DNA of 64,000 nucleotides from CAYTBN01 sp964436045 (lineage in GTDB: Bacteria > Myxococcota_A > UBA796 > UBA9615 > CAYRNR01), in contig CAYTBN010000020.1 of NCBI GenBank assembly GCA_964436045.1, positions 41,547-105,546 of the forward strand, in the 5' to 3' direction. The notes under the pieces were generated by a model. It was not told the origin of the DNA and made no database searches. It saw only the letters and a program-made list of their open reading frames with translations. The translations under genes and the position numbers were made by a program. Positions within the stretch are counted from its first letter, which is position 1. Every line of letters begins with the position of its first letter. Positions 8,698 through 17,846 of this stretch are shown one piece after another.

Positions 8698-11067
8698 CTA
8701 GCTGATCAGGAAGCGCGCGAGGCGGAAGCCCACGTGGGGGCGACTCTCGTCCGGGCGGCCGTCGATGTGCCGGCGGGCGACCCGCACGTCCGCTGCGGGG
8801 CTGTACACCGACCCACCCCGCTGCACGCGGAACTTGCCGTCCTCTGGCCCCCGGGGGTCGGTGTTCTCGGCCTGCACCGCGTACGGGCCGTACCGGTCCC
8901 AGACCCACTCGCAGACGTTGCCGCTCATGTCGTACAGGCCGTGGCCGTTGGGGCTCTTGCGGGCCACGGGCTGCAGCAGCTCCAGGGCGTTGCCCCGGTG
9001 CCAGCCGACCGCGTTCGCATGGTCCGATCCCGCAAAACGAGTGTACTCACCCGCCCGGGCGGCGAACTCCCACTCGGCCTCGGTGGGCAGCCGGTAGCCA
9101 GCGGCGTCCCTGTCCCAGGCGACCCCGTCCTTGCCGACCTGGTAGGGCGACGCCAGCCCCTCCCGCTCCGACAGCCGGATGCAGAAGTCGACGGCGTCGA
9201 ACCAGGTCACCCCGGCCACGGGGAGATCCCGGGAGTCGTTGGTCCTCGGGTCCCCCATCACCCGCGCCCACTGGCCCTGGGTCACGGGAATCCGCCCGAT
9301 GAAGTACGGGCGCCCGATGCGAACCTCGTGGAGTTCTTCGTCCGCGTCCCGGCCGACCTCGACCTCGGCGCTACCCATCCAGAACGATCCGGGCGCGATG
9401 GCCGTCATGGCCAGCGGGAGATCGCCGGTTTCGTCCGGTTCGAGGGGGTCCTCCTCGTCCAGGGTCGGTGAATCGTCTTCGCTCAGGTCGCCCGTGCCGC
9501 CGTCCCCGCCGCCGTCGTCCCCCTCCTGCCCGGCATCCGACGAGAACGGAGGGACGGGGACGTCGATGGCGGTTGCCGCCTCGGCGGGATCGTCGGAGAC
9601 CGTCCCCTCCTCGAGGGTCGGGACCTCGTTCAGGGATTCCCCGGTCCGCAGTCCGCCCAGCAGATCGGCCAGCTTCAACTCGGAGAGGGAGACGTCCTCT
9701 AGCCGGAGCTTCTCGAGCCGGAGCTTCTCGAGCCGGCGCTTCTCGAGCCGGAGCTCCTCGAGCCGGGGCTCCGCCACCCGCTGCCGCTCCTCCACCAGAT
9801 AACCCGGCGAGATGTCCTCACCCGGGGCGGGGAACAGGGTCTCCAGGTCCTCACCCGGCCGTGGGCCAGCCGGCGAGGCCGCGTCCACCAGGTAGGCGGG
9901 GGCATCGCCGTCGGTGTCGACCACCCGGCCGCGTTGCGCAGATCCGGGGCGGGGACCCGGCTCGGCAGCGACCCCGGATCCGGACCCGGGGGTCCGCTGG
10001 CCCGGCTCGGGGTCGGCCGCGCCCCCACGGATCATGTCCTCGTCGCTGGGGACCCGCAGGGCCAGCTCGGCCATCGGACCCGAGTCGTCCCCGCGCTCCT
10101 CCTCGTCGGGGTGATCCAGCGACAGCCGATGGTCGTCCGAGGCGTTCGCCGCGTCCATCCAGTCCCGCAGCCAGCCAGCCAGCTCGACCTGGCCGTGGAG
10201 GGGGGACAAAGCGGCGCGGACCTCCCGTCCCATCGCCGCCGCCGACGGGTGCCGGGCGCGCGGGTCGCGCTGGAGCGCCTTCCGCAGGATCGGCGCCAGC
10301 CCGGGGACCGCCTGCTCGACCTCGTCCAGCGGTCGCTCGACCTCCGCGCGGTCCACCTTGGACAGCACCCGGTAGAGGTGGGTGTCCTGGAACAACACCT
10401 GACCCGTGATCATCTCGACGCTCAGGGAGCCGAGGGCGAAGATGTCCGAGCGGGCGTCCAGCCGCAGCCCCCGCACCTGCTCGGGGCTCATGTAGATCGG
10501 CGTGCCGCGGGTGATGTTCTCGGCGCGGGTGTGGAACAGGTTGGTGGTCGCCTTGGCGACGCCGAAGTCGGTGATCTTGACCACGCCATCGTGGGACAGC
10601 ATGACGTTGCCCGGCTTGATGTCCCGGTGGACCAGGTTCATGGGCTGGCCCTTCTCGTCCACGGCCCCGTGGGCGTAGGCCAGCCCGTCGCAGATCTGGA
10701 CCAGCAGGCCCCCGATGACGGGCGCCGGCAGCGGCCCCCGGGTCCGCACCCGCGCAAGGATGTCGTGCAGCGAGTACCCGGCGACGTACTCCAGCGCCAG
10801 GTAGTAGGCCTCGTCGACCCGGTCGAACTCGTAGACCTCGACCAGGTTTCGGTGGTGGAGGTACCCGGAGACGCGGGCCTCGTTGATCAGCCGCTTGAGC
10901 ACCCGCTCGCGGTCCACCACCGTCGACAGCACCTTCTTGATCGCCACCTCCTTGCGGAATCCCATGGCGCCCGACCGGACGGCCCGGTAGACGGCGGCCG
11001 TGGCTCCCCGGCCGACGATCTCGAGGAGCACGTACTTGCCGAACTGGAAGTGGATCTCGTCGCCCAT
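8698..11067 (-). CDS. Ser/Thr protein kinase fused to a C-terminal FGE-sulfatase domain
   Basis: This 789-residue protein starts at the ATG at 11067. The N-terminal Hanks-type kinase is complete: glycine loop GRGATAAVY (19-27), Lys44 in VAIKK, Glu63, HRDIKPGN with Asp149, and DFG at 167-169. A long acidic, Pro-rich linker (about 290-560) contains five tandem Arg-Leu-Glu-rich units. The last about 220 residues are an FGE/SUMF1 fold (MGSAEVEVG, VTQGQWARVMG, GYRLPTEAEWE, MSGNVCEWVWD, HVGFRLA). The FGE catalytic cysteines are missing (RGGSVYSPAADVRVARRHI), so this domain is probably a binding module. No TM segment is seen. Kinase-FGE fusions are known in myxobacteria and chlamydiae. Confidence 0.92.
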   Translation of the reverse strand: MGDEIHFQFGKYVLLEIVGRGATAAVYRAVRSGAMGFRKEVAIKKVLSTVVDRERVLKRLINEARVSGYLHHRNLVEVYEFDRVDEAYYLALEYVAGYSLHDILARVRTRGPLPAPVIGGLLVQICDGLAYAHGAVDEKGQPMNLVHRDIKPGNVMLSHDGVVKITDFGVAKATTNLFHTRAENITRGTPIYMSPEQVRGLRLDARSDIFALGSLSVEMITGQVLFQDTHLYRVLSKVDRAEVERPLDEVEQAVPGLAPILRKALQRDPRARHPSAAAMGREVRAALSPLHGQVELAGWLRDWMDAANASDDHRLSLDHPDEEERGDDSGPMAELALRVPSDEDMIRGGAADPEPGQRTPGSGSGVAAEPGPRPGSAQRGRVVDTDGDAPAYLVDAASPAGPRPGEDLETLFPAPGEDISPGYLVEERQRVAEPRLEELRLEKRRLEKLRLEKLRLEDVSLSELKLADLLGGLRTGESLNEVPTLEEGTVSDDPAEAATAIDVPVPPFSSDAGQEGDDGGGDGGTGDLSEDDSPTLDEEDPLEPDETGDLPLAMTAIAPGSFWMGSAEVEVGRDADEELHEVRIGRPYFIGRIPVTQGQWARVMGDPRTNDSRDLPVAGVTWFDAVDFCIRLSEREGLASPYQVGKDGVAWDRDAAGYRLPTEAEWEFAARAGEYTRFAGSDHANAVGWHRGNALELLQPVARKSPNGHGLYDMSGNVCEWVWDRYGPYAVQAENTDPRGPEDGKFRVQRGGSVYSPAADVRVARRHIDGRPDESRPHVGFRLARFLIS
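9638..9678 (-). repeat. 41-base dispersed repeat, copy B (inverted to copy A)
   Basis: It lies in the kinase linker, just after the Arg-Leu-Glu repeats. Its partner is 7611-7651 on the opposite strand. The codons for L-A-D-L-L-G are identical in both copies. Confidence 0.75.
9701..9775 (-). repeat. 15-base tandem repeat coding (RLEKL)n in the kinase linker
   Basis: Five copies of agccggagcttctcg (plus-strand view), the last two diverged, encode a stretch of Arg-Leu-Glu-Lys units likely to form a single alpha helix or coiled coil. Confidence 0.8.
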
Positions 11068-11194
11068 TCTGTCCGATCCCGGCAGGGACGCGCCGAGCCG
11101 GCAGTATACCGGCGCGCCGCAGCGACAGTTAGCGGGTTCGGCGGCGGTGAGGGGGGCCACCCGTGCTAGGATTCCACCATCCTGGGAGCTCCGC

Positions 11195-11884
11195 TTGCTG
11201 GCCATCCCCCATCGGTCCGGCCTCGCCGTCGTGGGCGTGTTGTGCCTGTTGTTGCGGGCGGGTGGAGCCGCTGCCAGCGAAGCTCAGCCGCCCGCCACGG
11301 AGACGGCTCCGCCGCCCGACGAGACCACCGATGATCCGGTGGCGATGGAGGCCGCCTACCAGCTGCTGCGCCCGGTGACGGCCCTGGGCTGGACCTTCAC
11401 CGCGGTGGGGCTGACCCTCATGGGTGTCGGGCTGGCGGCCCAGGGGAAGGTCGACCTGGGACCGCTACCCACCGTCGGTGGCGTACTGTTCATGTCCTCG
11501 TTGTTCGTCACCTCCGTGGTCGGATCTCAAGCCCTGCGACTGCTCCCCGTACGGTTTCGGGGACGCCCGGCGCGGATGGTGTCGACCGTGGCATTTGCCA
11601 TCGGCATGGGGGCCCTGGTGGCCGACGCGATCCTTCGGCTGCTGGTTTTCGAGGTGATCGTCACCGATGCGCCGCTACCGCTGCCCCTGACGGTCACGCT
11701 GCAGGCGGTGGGCTTCGGCGGCCTGATCACGGCCTCTCTGACCGCCCAGGTCGACAACTCGGTGCTGCTGGGGCAGCTGGCCCGTGAGCGACGGGGCAAC
11801 GGCGCGGCGAACGGCGTCGTGGCCAGCGTGATCCCGGCCCCGCTGCGGGGGGGCGGCGCCCTGCTCCTGATCGGACGGCTCTAG
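11195..11884 (+). CDS. Membrane protein of unknown function
   Basis: The TTG at 11195 has GGGAG 7 bases before it and gives a 229-residue protein with a signal peptide (AVVGVLCLLLRAGGAAA). Three or four later hydrophobic segments follow (TALGWTFTAVGLTLMGVGLA, GGVLFMSSLFVTSVVG, AFAIGMGALVADAILRLLVF, LQAVGFGGLITASLTA). It is divergent from the kinase gene with 127 bases between the starts, which should contain both promoters. No family recognised. Confidence 0.75.
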   Translation: MLAIPHRSGLAVVGVLCLLLRAGGAAASEAQPPATETAPPPDETTDDPVAMEAAYQLLRPVTALGWTFTAVGLTLMGVGLAAQGKVDLGPLPTVGGVLFMSSLFVTSVVGSQALRLLPVRFRGRPARMVSTVAFAIGMGALVADAILRLLVFEVIVTDAPLPLPLTVTLQAVGFGGLITASLTAQVDNSVLLGQLARERRGNGAANGVVASVIPAPLRGGGALLLIGRL

Positions 11885-12046
11885 GCGGGCAGGCCGCCGC
11901 TGAACTCCATGATGAACGAGCGGGGGCGCGGCGTTCTTTCCATGGGCAGGCTTGCGGGGGGCTGGTATTGTCGCACCCCTGGGGGATCTGCGAAGGCGGT
12001 CGGAGCGTTGTGACCAACCGCCGGGGAGGACCCCGGGGAGGCATCC

Positions 12047-13918
12047 ATGACCCGGTCTTGGACCCGCGTCGCGCTCGGCGTGGCGCTGCTGATTTTGGCG
12101 TCCGGTTGTCCGGACGAGAACCTCCAAATCTACGACACACCCCCGGAGGTCGCCATCCTGACCCCGGCCGACGGGGACCTGATCGAGGGCATCGAGACGG
12201 CGATCGAGTTCTCCGGTTCGGTCTTCGACCAGCAGGACTTGCTGGAGGAACTCCAGGTCGTGTGGACGTCGGACGCCGTCGAAGATCCACTGGCGGAGGG
12301 CTTCGCCGACGCGGCTGGCTTCACCGAGGTGGTCACGACCCTGCCCGAGGGCACCCACATCGTGACCCTGGAGGTCACCGACAGCTGGGGCTACTCCAAC
12401 ACCGACTTCATCACCCTCGACGTCGAGATCCCGGTCGATCCGGCGGTCGTGTTCATCGACGCACCCCAGCCGGCATTCGAATACTGGGACTACGAGTCGG
12501 TGCACTTCTCGGGCCGCGTGCAGGCTGCCGACGGCGACCTGGAGCTCGAGGTCAAGTGGATCTCCACCCTCGACGGGCCCCTGTACGTCGGCTCGTCCGA
12601 CCCCCAGGGCATCACCCAGTTCGACGGATTCCTCAGCGCCGGACAGCACCAGATCCTGCTCATCGCCGGCGACAGCCTGGATCCGGCCGTCGGCGTCGGC
12701 GAGGCCTCGGTCGTGATCGAGGTCCAGGAATACCCCCAGGGCCAGCTGGATCAGGACGGCGACGGGTACTGCCCCGACGGCATGGACCTGGATGGCGACG
12801 GCCTGTGCGAGGGGGACGAGATCACCGGCCCCGGCACTGGCGATTGCAACGACTTCGACCCCCTGGTCTATCCCGGGGCGGAGGAGATCTGCGACGGCCA
12901 GGACACCGACTGCGACGGCCACACCGACGTCGACGAGCTGGATCAGGACGGCGACGGCCAGAACCCTTGTGGCGGCGACTGCGACGACGCCGACCCGATC
13001 AACTACACCGGCAACGCCGAGGTCTGCGACGGCCAGGACAACGACTGTGACGAGCTGATCGACGACGACGACCCGTCGGTCCAGGGCCAGCAGACCTGGT
13101 TCGAGGACGCGGACGGCGACGGCTTCGGCAACCCGCTGATCAGCTACACGGAGTGCTTCCAGCCCGCCGACACGGTGCCCAACCACGGGGACTGCGACGA
13201 CAGCAACGCCGACACCTACCCGGGCAACCCGGAGGTCTGCGACGGGTACGACAACAACTGCAACGGCGTGATCGACGAGGGCTTCGACCAGGACGGTGAC
13301 GGCTGGACGACCTGCGCCGGCGACTGCGACGACACGCTCAACGCCGTCCATCCCGGCGCCGCCGAGGTCTGCAACCAGTTCGACGAGGACTGCGATGGTT
13401 ACATCAACGAGGACTTCGCCGACATCTACGAGATGTGGGAGGTGGACGCCAACTCCCCCGGCTACGAGCTCGACAGCATCTACCCGACCCTGACCCTCGG
13501 CGGCGGCCAGTGCAGCTTCACCATCACGCTGATCATCTTCCCGATCACGCTGAACCTGGAGCCGGGCTCGACCTCGGTCAGCGGCAGCTTCCACGCCCCG
13601 GACGACCAGCACGACATCTACGAGTTCGAGTCGACCCTGACGGGCAACGTGGCCGAGTGGGCCGCCTTCCTGGCCACCGGTCAGACCCTGCCCTACGCCT
13701 GCACCCAGGGCTCCATCGCCTTCAACGCCACCGATCCCATCGAGGTGACCGCCTACGTGGACGGCGTCGCCCACTCCGAACACGGCGCGAGCGGTGTGCT
13801 TACCTTCACCCTGAGCCTGTGGCAGCTGTTCGACGTGGACTACCGGATCGTGGTCCGCCCCCTGAGCAACTGGACCAACTGCAACTACAACTACACGCTC
13901 AACATGGAGATCCCGTAG
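12047..13918 (+). CDS. Lipoprotein with MopE-like Asp/Cys repeats
   Basis: This 623-residue protein starts at an ATG with GGGGAGG upstream. The lipobox ASGC is followed by Pro. Residues about 35-235 contain two Ig-like/PKD-like beta domains (PPEVAILTPADGDLIEG and a second copy). Residues about 240-460 carry four repeats of the type DCDD..DP..YPGA.E.CDG.DNDCDG, the putative metal-binding motif of MopE-type proteins. The last 170 residues are beta-rich (SFTITLIIFPITLNLEPGS) and not recognised. The protein is likely surface-exposed and binds calcium or copper; this is inferred from the family. Confidence 0.85.
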   Translation: MTRSWTRVALGVALLILASGCPDENLQIYDTPPEVAILTPADGDLIEGIETAIEFSGSVFDQQDLLEELQVVWTSDAVEDPLAEGFADAAGFTEVVTTLPEGTHIVTLEVTDSWGYSNTDFITLDVEIPVDPAVVFIDAPQPAFEYWDYESVHFSGRVQAADGDLELEVKWISTLDGPLYVGSSDPQGITQFDGFLSAGQHQILLIAGDSLDPAVGVGEASVVIEVQEYPQGQLDQDGDGYCPDGMDLDGDGLCEGDEITGPGTGDCNDFDPLVYPGAEEICDGQDTDCDGHTDVDELDQDGDGQNPCGGDCDDADPINYTGNAEVCDGQDNDCDELIDDDDPSVQGQQTWFEDADGDGFGNPLISYTECFQPADTVPNHGDCDDSNADTYPGNPEVCDGYDNNCNGVIDEGFDQDGDGWTTCAGDCDDTLNAVHPGAAEVCNQFDEDCDGYINEDFADIYEMWEVDANSPGYELDSIYPTLTLGGGQCSFTITLIIFPITLNLEPGSTSVSGSFHAPDDQHDIYEFESTLTGNVAEWAAFLATGQTLPYACTQGSIAFNATDPIEVTAYVDGVAHSEHGASGVLTFTLSLWQLFDVDYRIVVRPLSNWTNCNYNYTLNMEIP

Positions 13919-14218
13919 CCCGCCGCCGGATCCGGAGCCGCCAGCCAGCCACGAACAGCACGGGGACCACGGTGGCGTGGGGTGTACCCGATCGATCAGG
14001 GCCCGCTCCAGGGTGATCACCGGATCGTCCGGGCAGAACAGGGCCTCGAACGGCGCGTCGAGGTCGACGCCGTCGGGCAGCGGGGCGTAGGTAGGGATCG
14101 CCGGTTCGGGCGCCAGGCCGTCCGGGGCCGCGGACGGTGCATCTTCGTGCTGGCAACCGGCGATCAGCGCGAGGGCGCTGGCGAAGGCCACAAAACGGGC
14201 CACGAGGAGGCGGGGCAT
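13899..14218 (-). pseudogene. Small lipoprotein gene, probably frameshifted
   Basis: The ATG at 14218 starts a clear lipoprotein signal (MPRLLVARFVAFASALALIAGC) and a plausible sequence to about 13995 (DDPVITLERALIDR). That frame then has no stop until deep inside the opposite gene. Near 13995 the next frame gives a hydrophobic tail ending in RLRIRRRATGSPC with a stop at 13899. A frameshift near 13990-14000 would join them into a protein of about 105 residues with a C-terminal TM and Arg cluster. The 3' end overlaps the end of the facing gene by 20 bases. Confidence 0.4.
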
Positions 14219-14359
14219 GGCAACCTCCACCCTGGGAGCCGGCGCACGATACGCCCCGAGCGGGGGGAGTCGACCATGGTTTGCTGCGGACCGACGCGGC
14301 TTCTCCTATAATCCACAATTCGTGCTGGCACGGATCCGCGCCGGCCCGGGGAGATCAAC

Positions 14360-15079
14360 ATGCTGATTGTTCGTGGATTGCTCACTCTCTGCATCGTGTT
14401 CTGGCTCGGCTGTCCGGTGGCGCCGCCAGAGCAGCCCCCCCAGTCACAACCCGGTCCCCTGGCCGGCGGTGCCCCAACGGGCGGCTCAGCGGCCGCTCCC
14501 GCTCCGGACGACGGTGGTGCTCCGCCCGAGGGCGGTGCGCCCCCCGAGGGAGGCGCGCCCCCCGAGGGAGGCCCACCGGCCGATGGCCAGACGCCACCGG
14601 ATGGTGGACCGCCCCCCGCAGGTGGCGACGAAGGTGCCCCGCCAGGAGGCGAAGAGGCCGCCGGATCCGAGACTGCCTACGACCTCGAGCCCGGTCAGGG
14701 TGTGATGCTGTCGGGCAAGGTCAGCTACGACGGCAGCCTGGAGGGCGACGTCCGGCTCGACATGATCAAGGAGGACTACCAGGGGTCTCCGATGCCGAGG
14801 GTGATGACCTCGGTGCTCGTCGGCGACGGCGGGTCGTGGGAGATCGAGGTGCCCAAGGGATTCGGCAAGGTCAACGTGGTGGCCTATCTGGATTCCGACG
14901 GCAACGGCCTCTCCCCCGGTGAGCCCATCGCCGCCAAGAACGGGGTCAACATCAAGAACGCCGCCGTCGGCGGCATCGACCTCAAGCTCTCCGACGATCC
15001 TTCCAGCCTGGAGATCCGCCTGCCGCCCCTCGAGGGTGGCGGCGCGCCGGGCGAGGCGCCCGCTCCCGACGCCGAATAG
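14360..15079 (+). CDS. Pro/Gly-rich lipoprotein
   Basis: This 239-residue protein starts at an ATG with GGGGAGA upstream. The lipobox WLGC is followed by Pro. Residues about 20-105 are a Pro/Gly/Ala/Glu-rich tether including GAPPEGG repeats. Residues about 115-225 look like a small beta sandwich similar to carboxypeptidase-regulatory/transthyretin-like domains (GVMLSGKVSYDGSLEGDVRL, VNVVAYLDSDGNGLS). Likely a surface or periplasmic binding protein; function unknown. Confidence 0.8.
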   Translation: MLIVRGLLTLCIVFWLGCPVAPPEQPPQSQPGPLAGGAPTGGSAAAPAPDDGGAPPEGGAPPEGGAPPEGGPPADGQTPPDGGPPPAGGDEGAPPGGEEAAGSETAYDLEPGQGVMLSGKVSYDGSLEGDVRLDMIKEDYQGSPMPRVMTSVLVGDGGSWEIEVPKGFGKVNVVAYLDSDGNGLSPGEPIAAKNGVNIKNAAVGGIDLKLSDDPSSLEIRLPPLEGGGAPGEAPAPDAE

Positions 15080-15162
15080 CCCCCTTCCCCTTCCCTCCCG
15101 AGACGGCATCCCCCCCAAAGCCACTGATCTACCCCCAGGTGGATCCCCACGTTCTTTTTCTT

Positions 15163-15191
15163 TTGGGAGACTGTCGATCCACGGCTAGAAT
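15163..15191 (+). promoter_or_regulatory. Possible sigma-70-type promoter of the AgmX-like gene
   Basis: TTGGGA and TAGAAT are separated by exactly 17 bases in an AT-rich stretch that is unusual for this region. Transcription would start near 15198, before the AAGGAA ribosome-binding site at 15211-15216. Confidence 0.5.
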
Positions 15192-15223
15192 AAAAGAGCA
15201 GGTTTATTACCAAGGAAAAAACA

Positions 15224-15907
15224 ATGAGCAAGAAGATCACCATCATCGCGAGCTTCTACGGCGTCTCCGCCGGTATCCTGATCACCGTTCTGTTCGCCCT
15301 CTCCTCGATCGCGACGCCGGGGACCTCCAGGCCCGTCGGCATCGCCCTCGACGACGGGGACGCCGGGCGATCGATCCACTCGCTCACGGCCGTCGAGCGC
15401 GCGCCTTCGACCCCGGTCCATCGGGCGCCGCCTACCCCCGTCCGCAGTCCGGCGCCAGCCGAACCGCAGAAGCTGGCGAGCCTCGGGGCCATGCTGCCAC
15501 CTTCCTCCCAGCTCACGCCCACGCCCCTGCCGGTCGACGAGCCGAAGTCGATGGTGGACGCAGCGGTATCCACCCAGCCCGTGCGGGCCGCCAAGGCGCC
15601 AGCACGGCCGTCGGCGCCCACCATCTCCGAGGACGACGTGGTCGGCGTGGTGCGGAAGAAGAAGGGGCGGGTCAAGGCCTGCTACGAGAAGGAACTCAAG
15701 AGCGAGCCCGATCTGATCGGGCTCGTCCAGGTGGGCTGGACGGTGACCTCGTCCGGGTCCGTCCGAAACGTGAAGGTCCTGGTCAACAGCACGGGCAACA
15801 AGGACATGGAGCAGTGCATCGAGCGCACCATCGGCGGCTGGAACTTCCCTTCCTCCGGCGCTAGCGTGGACATCGAGTATCCGTTCAAGTTCCGCCCCGC
15901 TTTCTAG
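15224..15907 (+). CDS. AgmX/PglI C-terminal domain protein (TonB-like)
   Basis: This 227-residue protein has an N-terminal TM anchor (IIASFYGVSAGILITVLFAL), a Pro-rich periplasmic spacer (about 50-135) and a C-terminal domain of the AgmX/PglI type. That domain has the family pattern of two Cys: KACYEKELK, GLVQVGWTV, GSVRNVKVL, MEQCIERTI and WNFP. In Myxococcus, proteins with this domain take part in gliding motility or energy transduction resembling TonB. No ExbB/ExbD partner is in the window. The ATG has AAGGAA upstream. Confidence 0.85.
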   Translation: MSKKITIIASFYGVSAGILITVLFALSSIATPGTSRPVGIALDDGDAGRSIHSLTAVERAPSTPVHRAPPTPVRSPAPAEPQKLASLGAMLPPSSQLTPTPLPVDEPKSMVDAAVSTQPVRAAKAPARPSAPTISEDDVVGVVRKKKGRVKACYEKELKSEPDLIGLVQVGWTVTSSGSVRNVKVLVNSTGNKDMEQCIERTIGGWNFPSSGASVDIEYPFKFRPAF

Positions 15908-15979
15908 CGCCCCCCCCTCCCCCGCCGACTGGTCATTCACCTCCCAGATCCTCATGATGAGGGCAGCTGAGGAGCATGG

Positions 15980-16730
15980 ATGGGACTGTTCGGGCCCCGG
16001 GGCGACGGACGGCGGGTGGTGGTCACCGGGATGGGTCTGCGCAGCCCCATCGGCGCGACCCCGGACGCATTCGCCGAGTCGCTGCGCGAGCGCCGCTCCG
16101 GGATCGTCGCGATGCCCGAGTGGGCGGAGATCGACGGCATCGAGAGCCGAGTCGCCGGTGTCGTCCCCCCCGAGGACAGCCGATCGATCCCCCGGCGCCA
16201 GCGGCGCAGCATGGGGCGCACCTCGCTGCTCGCCACCCTCGCCGCCCGGGCCGCGATTGCTGCCGCTGGCCTCGACCGCGGCGAACTGGGCGGAGGCCGC
16301 TGTGGCGTCAGCGTGGCTGCCACCATCGGCTCGGCCGCCGCCACGGACGAGTTCTGTACCGAGATCGCGGCGAGCGGGTCGGTCCGGGGCCTGAGATCGA
16401 CCACCTTTCTGCGGTTCATGGGTCACAGCCCGGCCGCCAACGTGGCGCTGTCGGCGGGGATCGCTGGTCGTTGCCTGTCCCCCACCTGCGCCTGCTCCAG
16501 CGGAACCCAGGCCATCGGACTGGCCGCCGAGGCCATCGCCACGGGGCTGCAGGATGTGATGGTGGCCGGAGGCGCCGAGGAGCTGCACCACACCGTGGCC
16601 GCGACCTTCGCCGCCGCGGGCGCCGCGTCCCTTCGACAGCGATCGGGATGGACTGGTGGTGGGCGAAGGAGCAGGCATCGTCGTCCTCGAGGAACGGGGT
16701 CGAGCGGCCGCCCGCGGTGCGAAGACCCGC
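15980..16730 (+). pseudogene. Beta-ketoacyl synthase A, N-terminal part, frameshifted and truncated
   Basis: The start at 15980 gives a FabF-like ketosynthase: VVVTGMGLRSPIG at the N-terminus and the nucleophile in CACSSGTQAIG. Near 16630 the sensible frame moves: after GAAS the reading resumes as FDSDRDGLVVGEGAG and runs to about ARGAK (16725). There the protein stops resembling synthase A. The C-terminal domain with both catalytic His is missing, and the sequence passes directly into a second ketosynthase. It would be inactive unless the breaks are sequence errors. Confidence 0.75.
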
Positions 16731-17846
16731 AGCGCGGATCGCTGGGATTCCAGTCGCACCTGTCCGGCGTCATCCCCCCCCTTCGACGCAGCCGCCCTGC
16801 TGAGCCGGCGCGAGCGCAAGCCGATGGGGGAACCCGCCGTCTACGGGGCCGTCGCGGCACTGCGCGCGCTGGAACACGCGGGGCTCGATCGAGGCGCCCT
16901 CGACCGCCCCGAGTACGGCGTGATCGTGTCCAACGACTCGACCTGCGGAGCCGCAGTGGCCGTGGCCGAGGGAGTCCGAGCCGGGGGATCGACCTCGGGC
17001 CTCGGTTCCGGACACGTGATCCAGGTGATGGCGTCGTCCGTGGCCACGACCCTGTCCACCATGCTCGGCACCCGGGGCGCGTGCTGGTCGGTGGGGGCGG
17101 GCTGCGCGGGCGGCACACACGCCATCGGCCAGGCCGCCCAGATGGTCCGCGACGGCCAGCAGGACATGGTGCTGGTGGTCGGCGCTCAGGAGACCAGCTG
17201 GGTCACCGTCGCGAGCTTCGACGCCCTGGGGGCCTTCTCCCGTCGCACGGGTGCTCCGGAGGAGGCAAGCCGTCCCTTCGACGTGGAGCGCGACGGGCTG
17301 GTGCCCTCGGGGGGTGGCGCCTGTCTGGTGCTCGAATCCCTGGACCACGCGGGCGGCCGCGGGGCTCGCCAGCTCGCGCGGGTGCTGGGGTACGGCTACT
17401 CCAGCGACGGACGGCACATCACGTCGCCGTCGGGCGACGGCGCGATCCGGGCGATGCGAATGGCGCTGACCAGCGGGGCGACCGCAGCCGGCGAGGTGGA
17501 CTACGTGAACGCACACGCGGCGTCGACGGTGGTCGGTGATGCCCATGAAGCCCGCTCACTGGTTGAGGTGTTCGGCCGCAATGGTGGGCCGGCCATCTCG
17601 AGCACCAAGTCCCTGACCGGCCACGAGTTCTGGATGGCGGGGGTCAGCGAGGCGCTGTACACCGTGCTGATGATGGACTCGGGTTTTGTGGCCGCGACCC
17701 GCAACCTGACCGAGGCGGACCCCACCGCCGACGGACTGGACCTGGTCCACCGAACGCGGGAGACCCGGCTCGACCGCTGCCTGAGCAACTCCTTCGGTCT
17801 CGGCGGCACCAACGCCTCGATTCTGCTCGGCCGCGCCGACGAATGA
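16731..17846 (+). pseudogene. Beta-ketoacyl synthase B, lacking its N-terminus
   Basis: From about 16735 the sequence is a second FabF-like synthase. Its first residues zigzag between frames: RWDSS, then FQSHLSGVIPP in one frame and FDAAALLSRRERK in another after the run of C at about 16776-16784. From there it is open to 17846 with a complete triad: Cys in AGCAGGTHAIG, His in NAHAAS and His in KSLTGHEFWMAG. Some 40 N-terminal residues are absent. The stop overlaps the acyltransferase start (ATGA). Confidence 0.75.

Noticed and set aside
11675..14230. A long minus-strand open frame of 851 codons
   Set aside because: Only the first about 75 codons look like protein (lipoprotein start); the rest mirrors the Asp/Cys repeats on the other strand.
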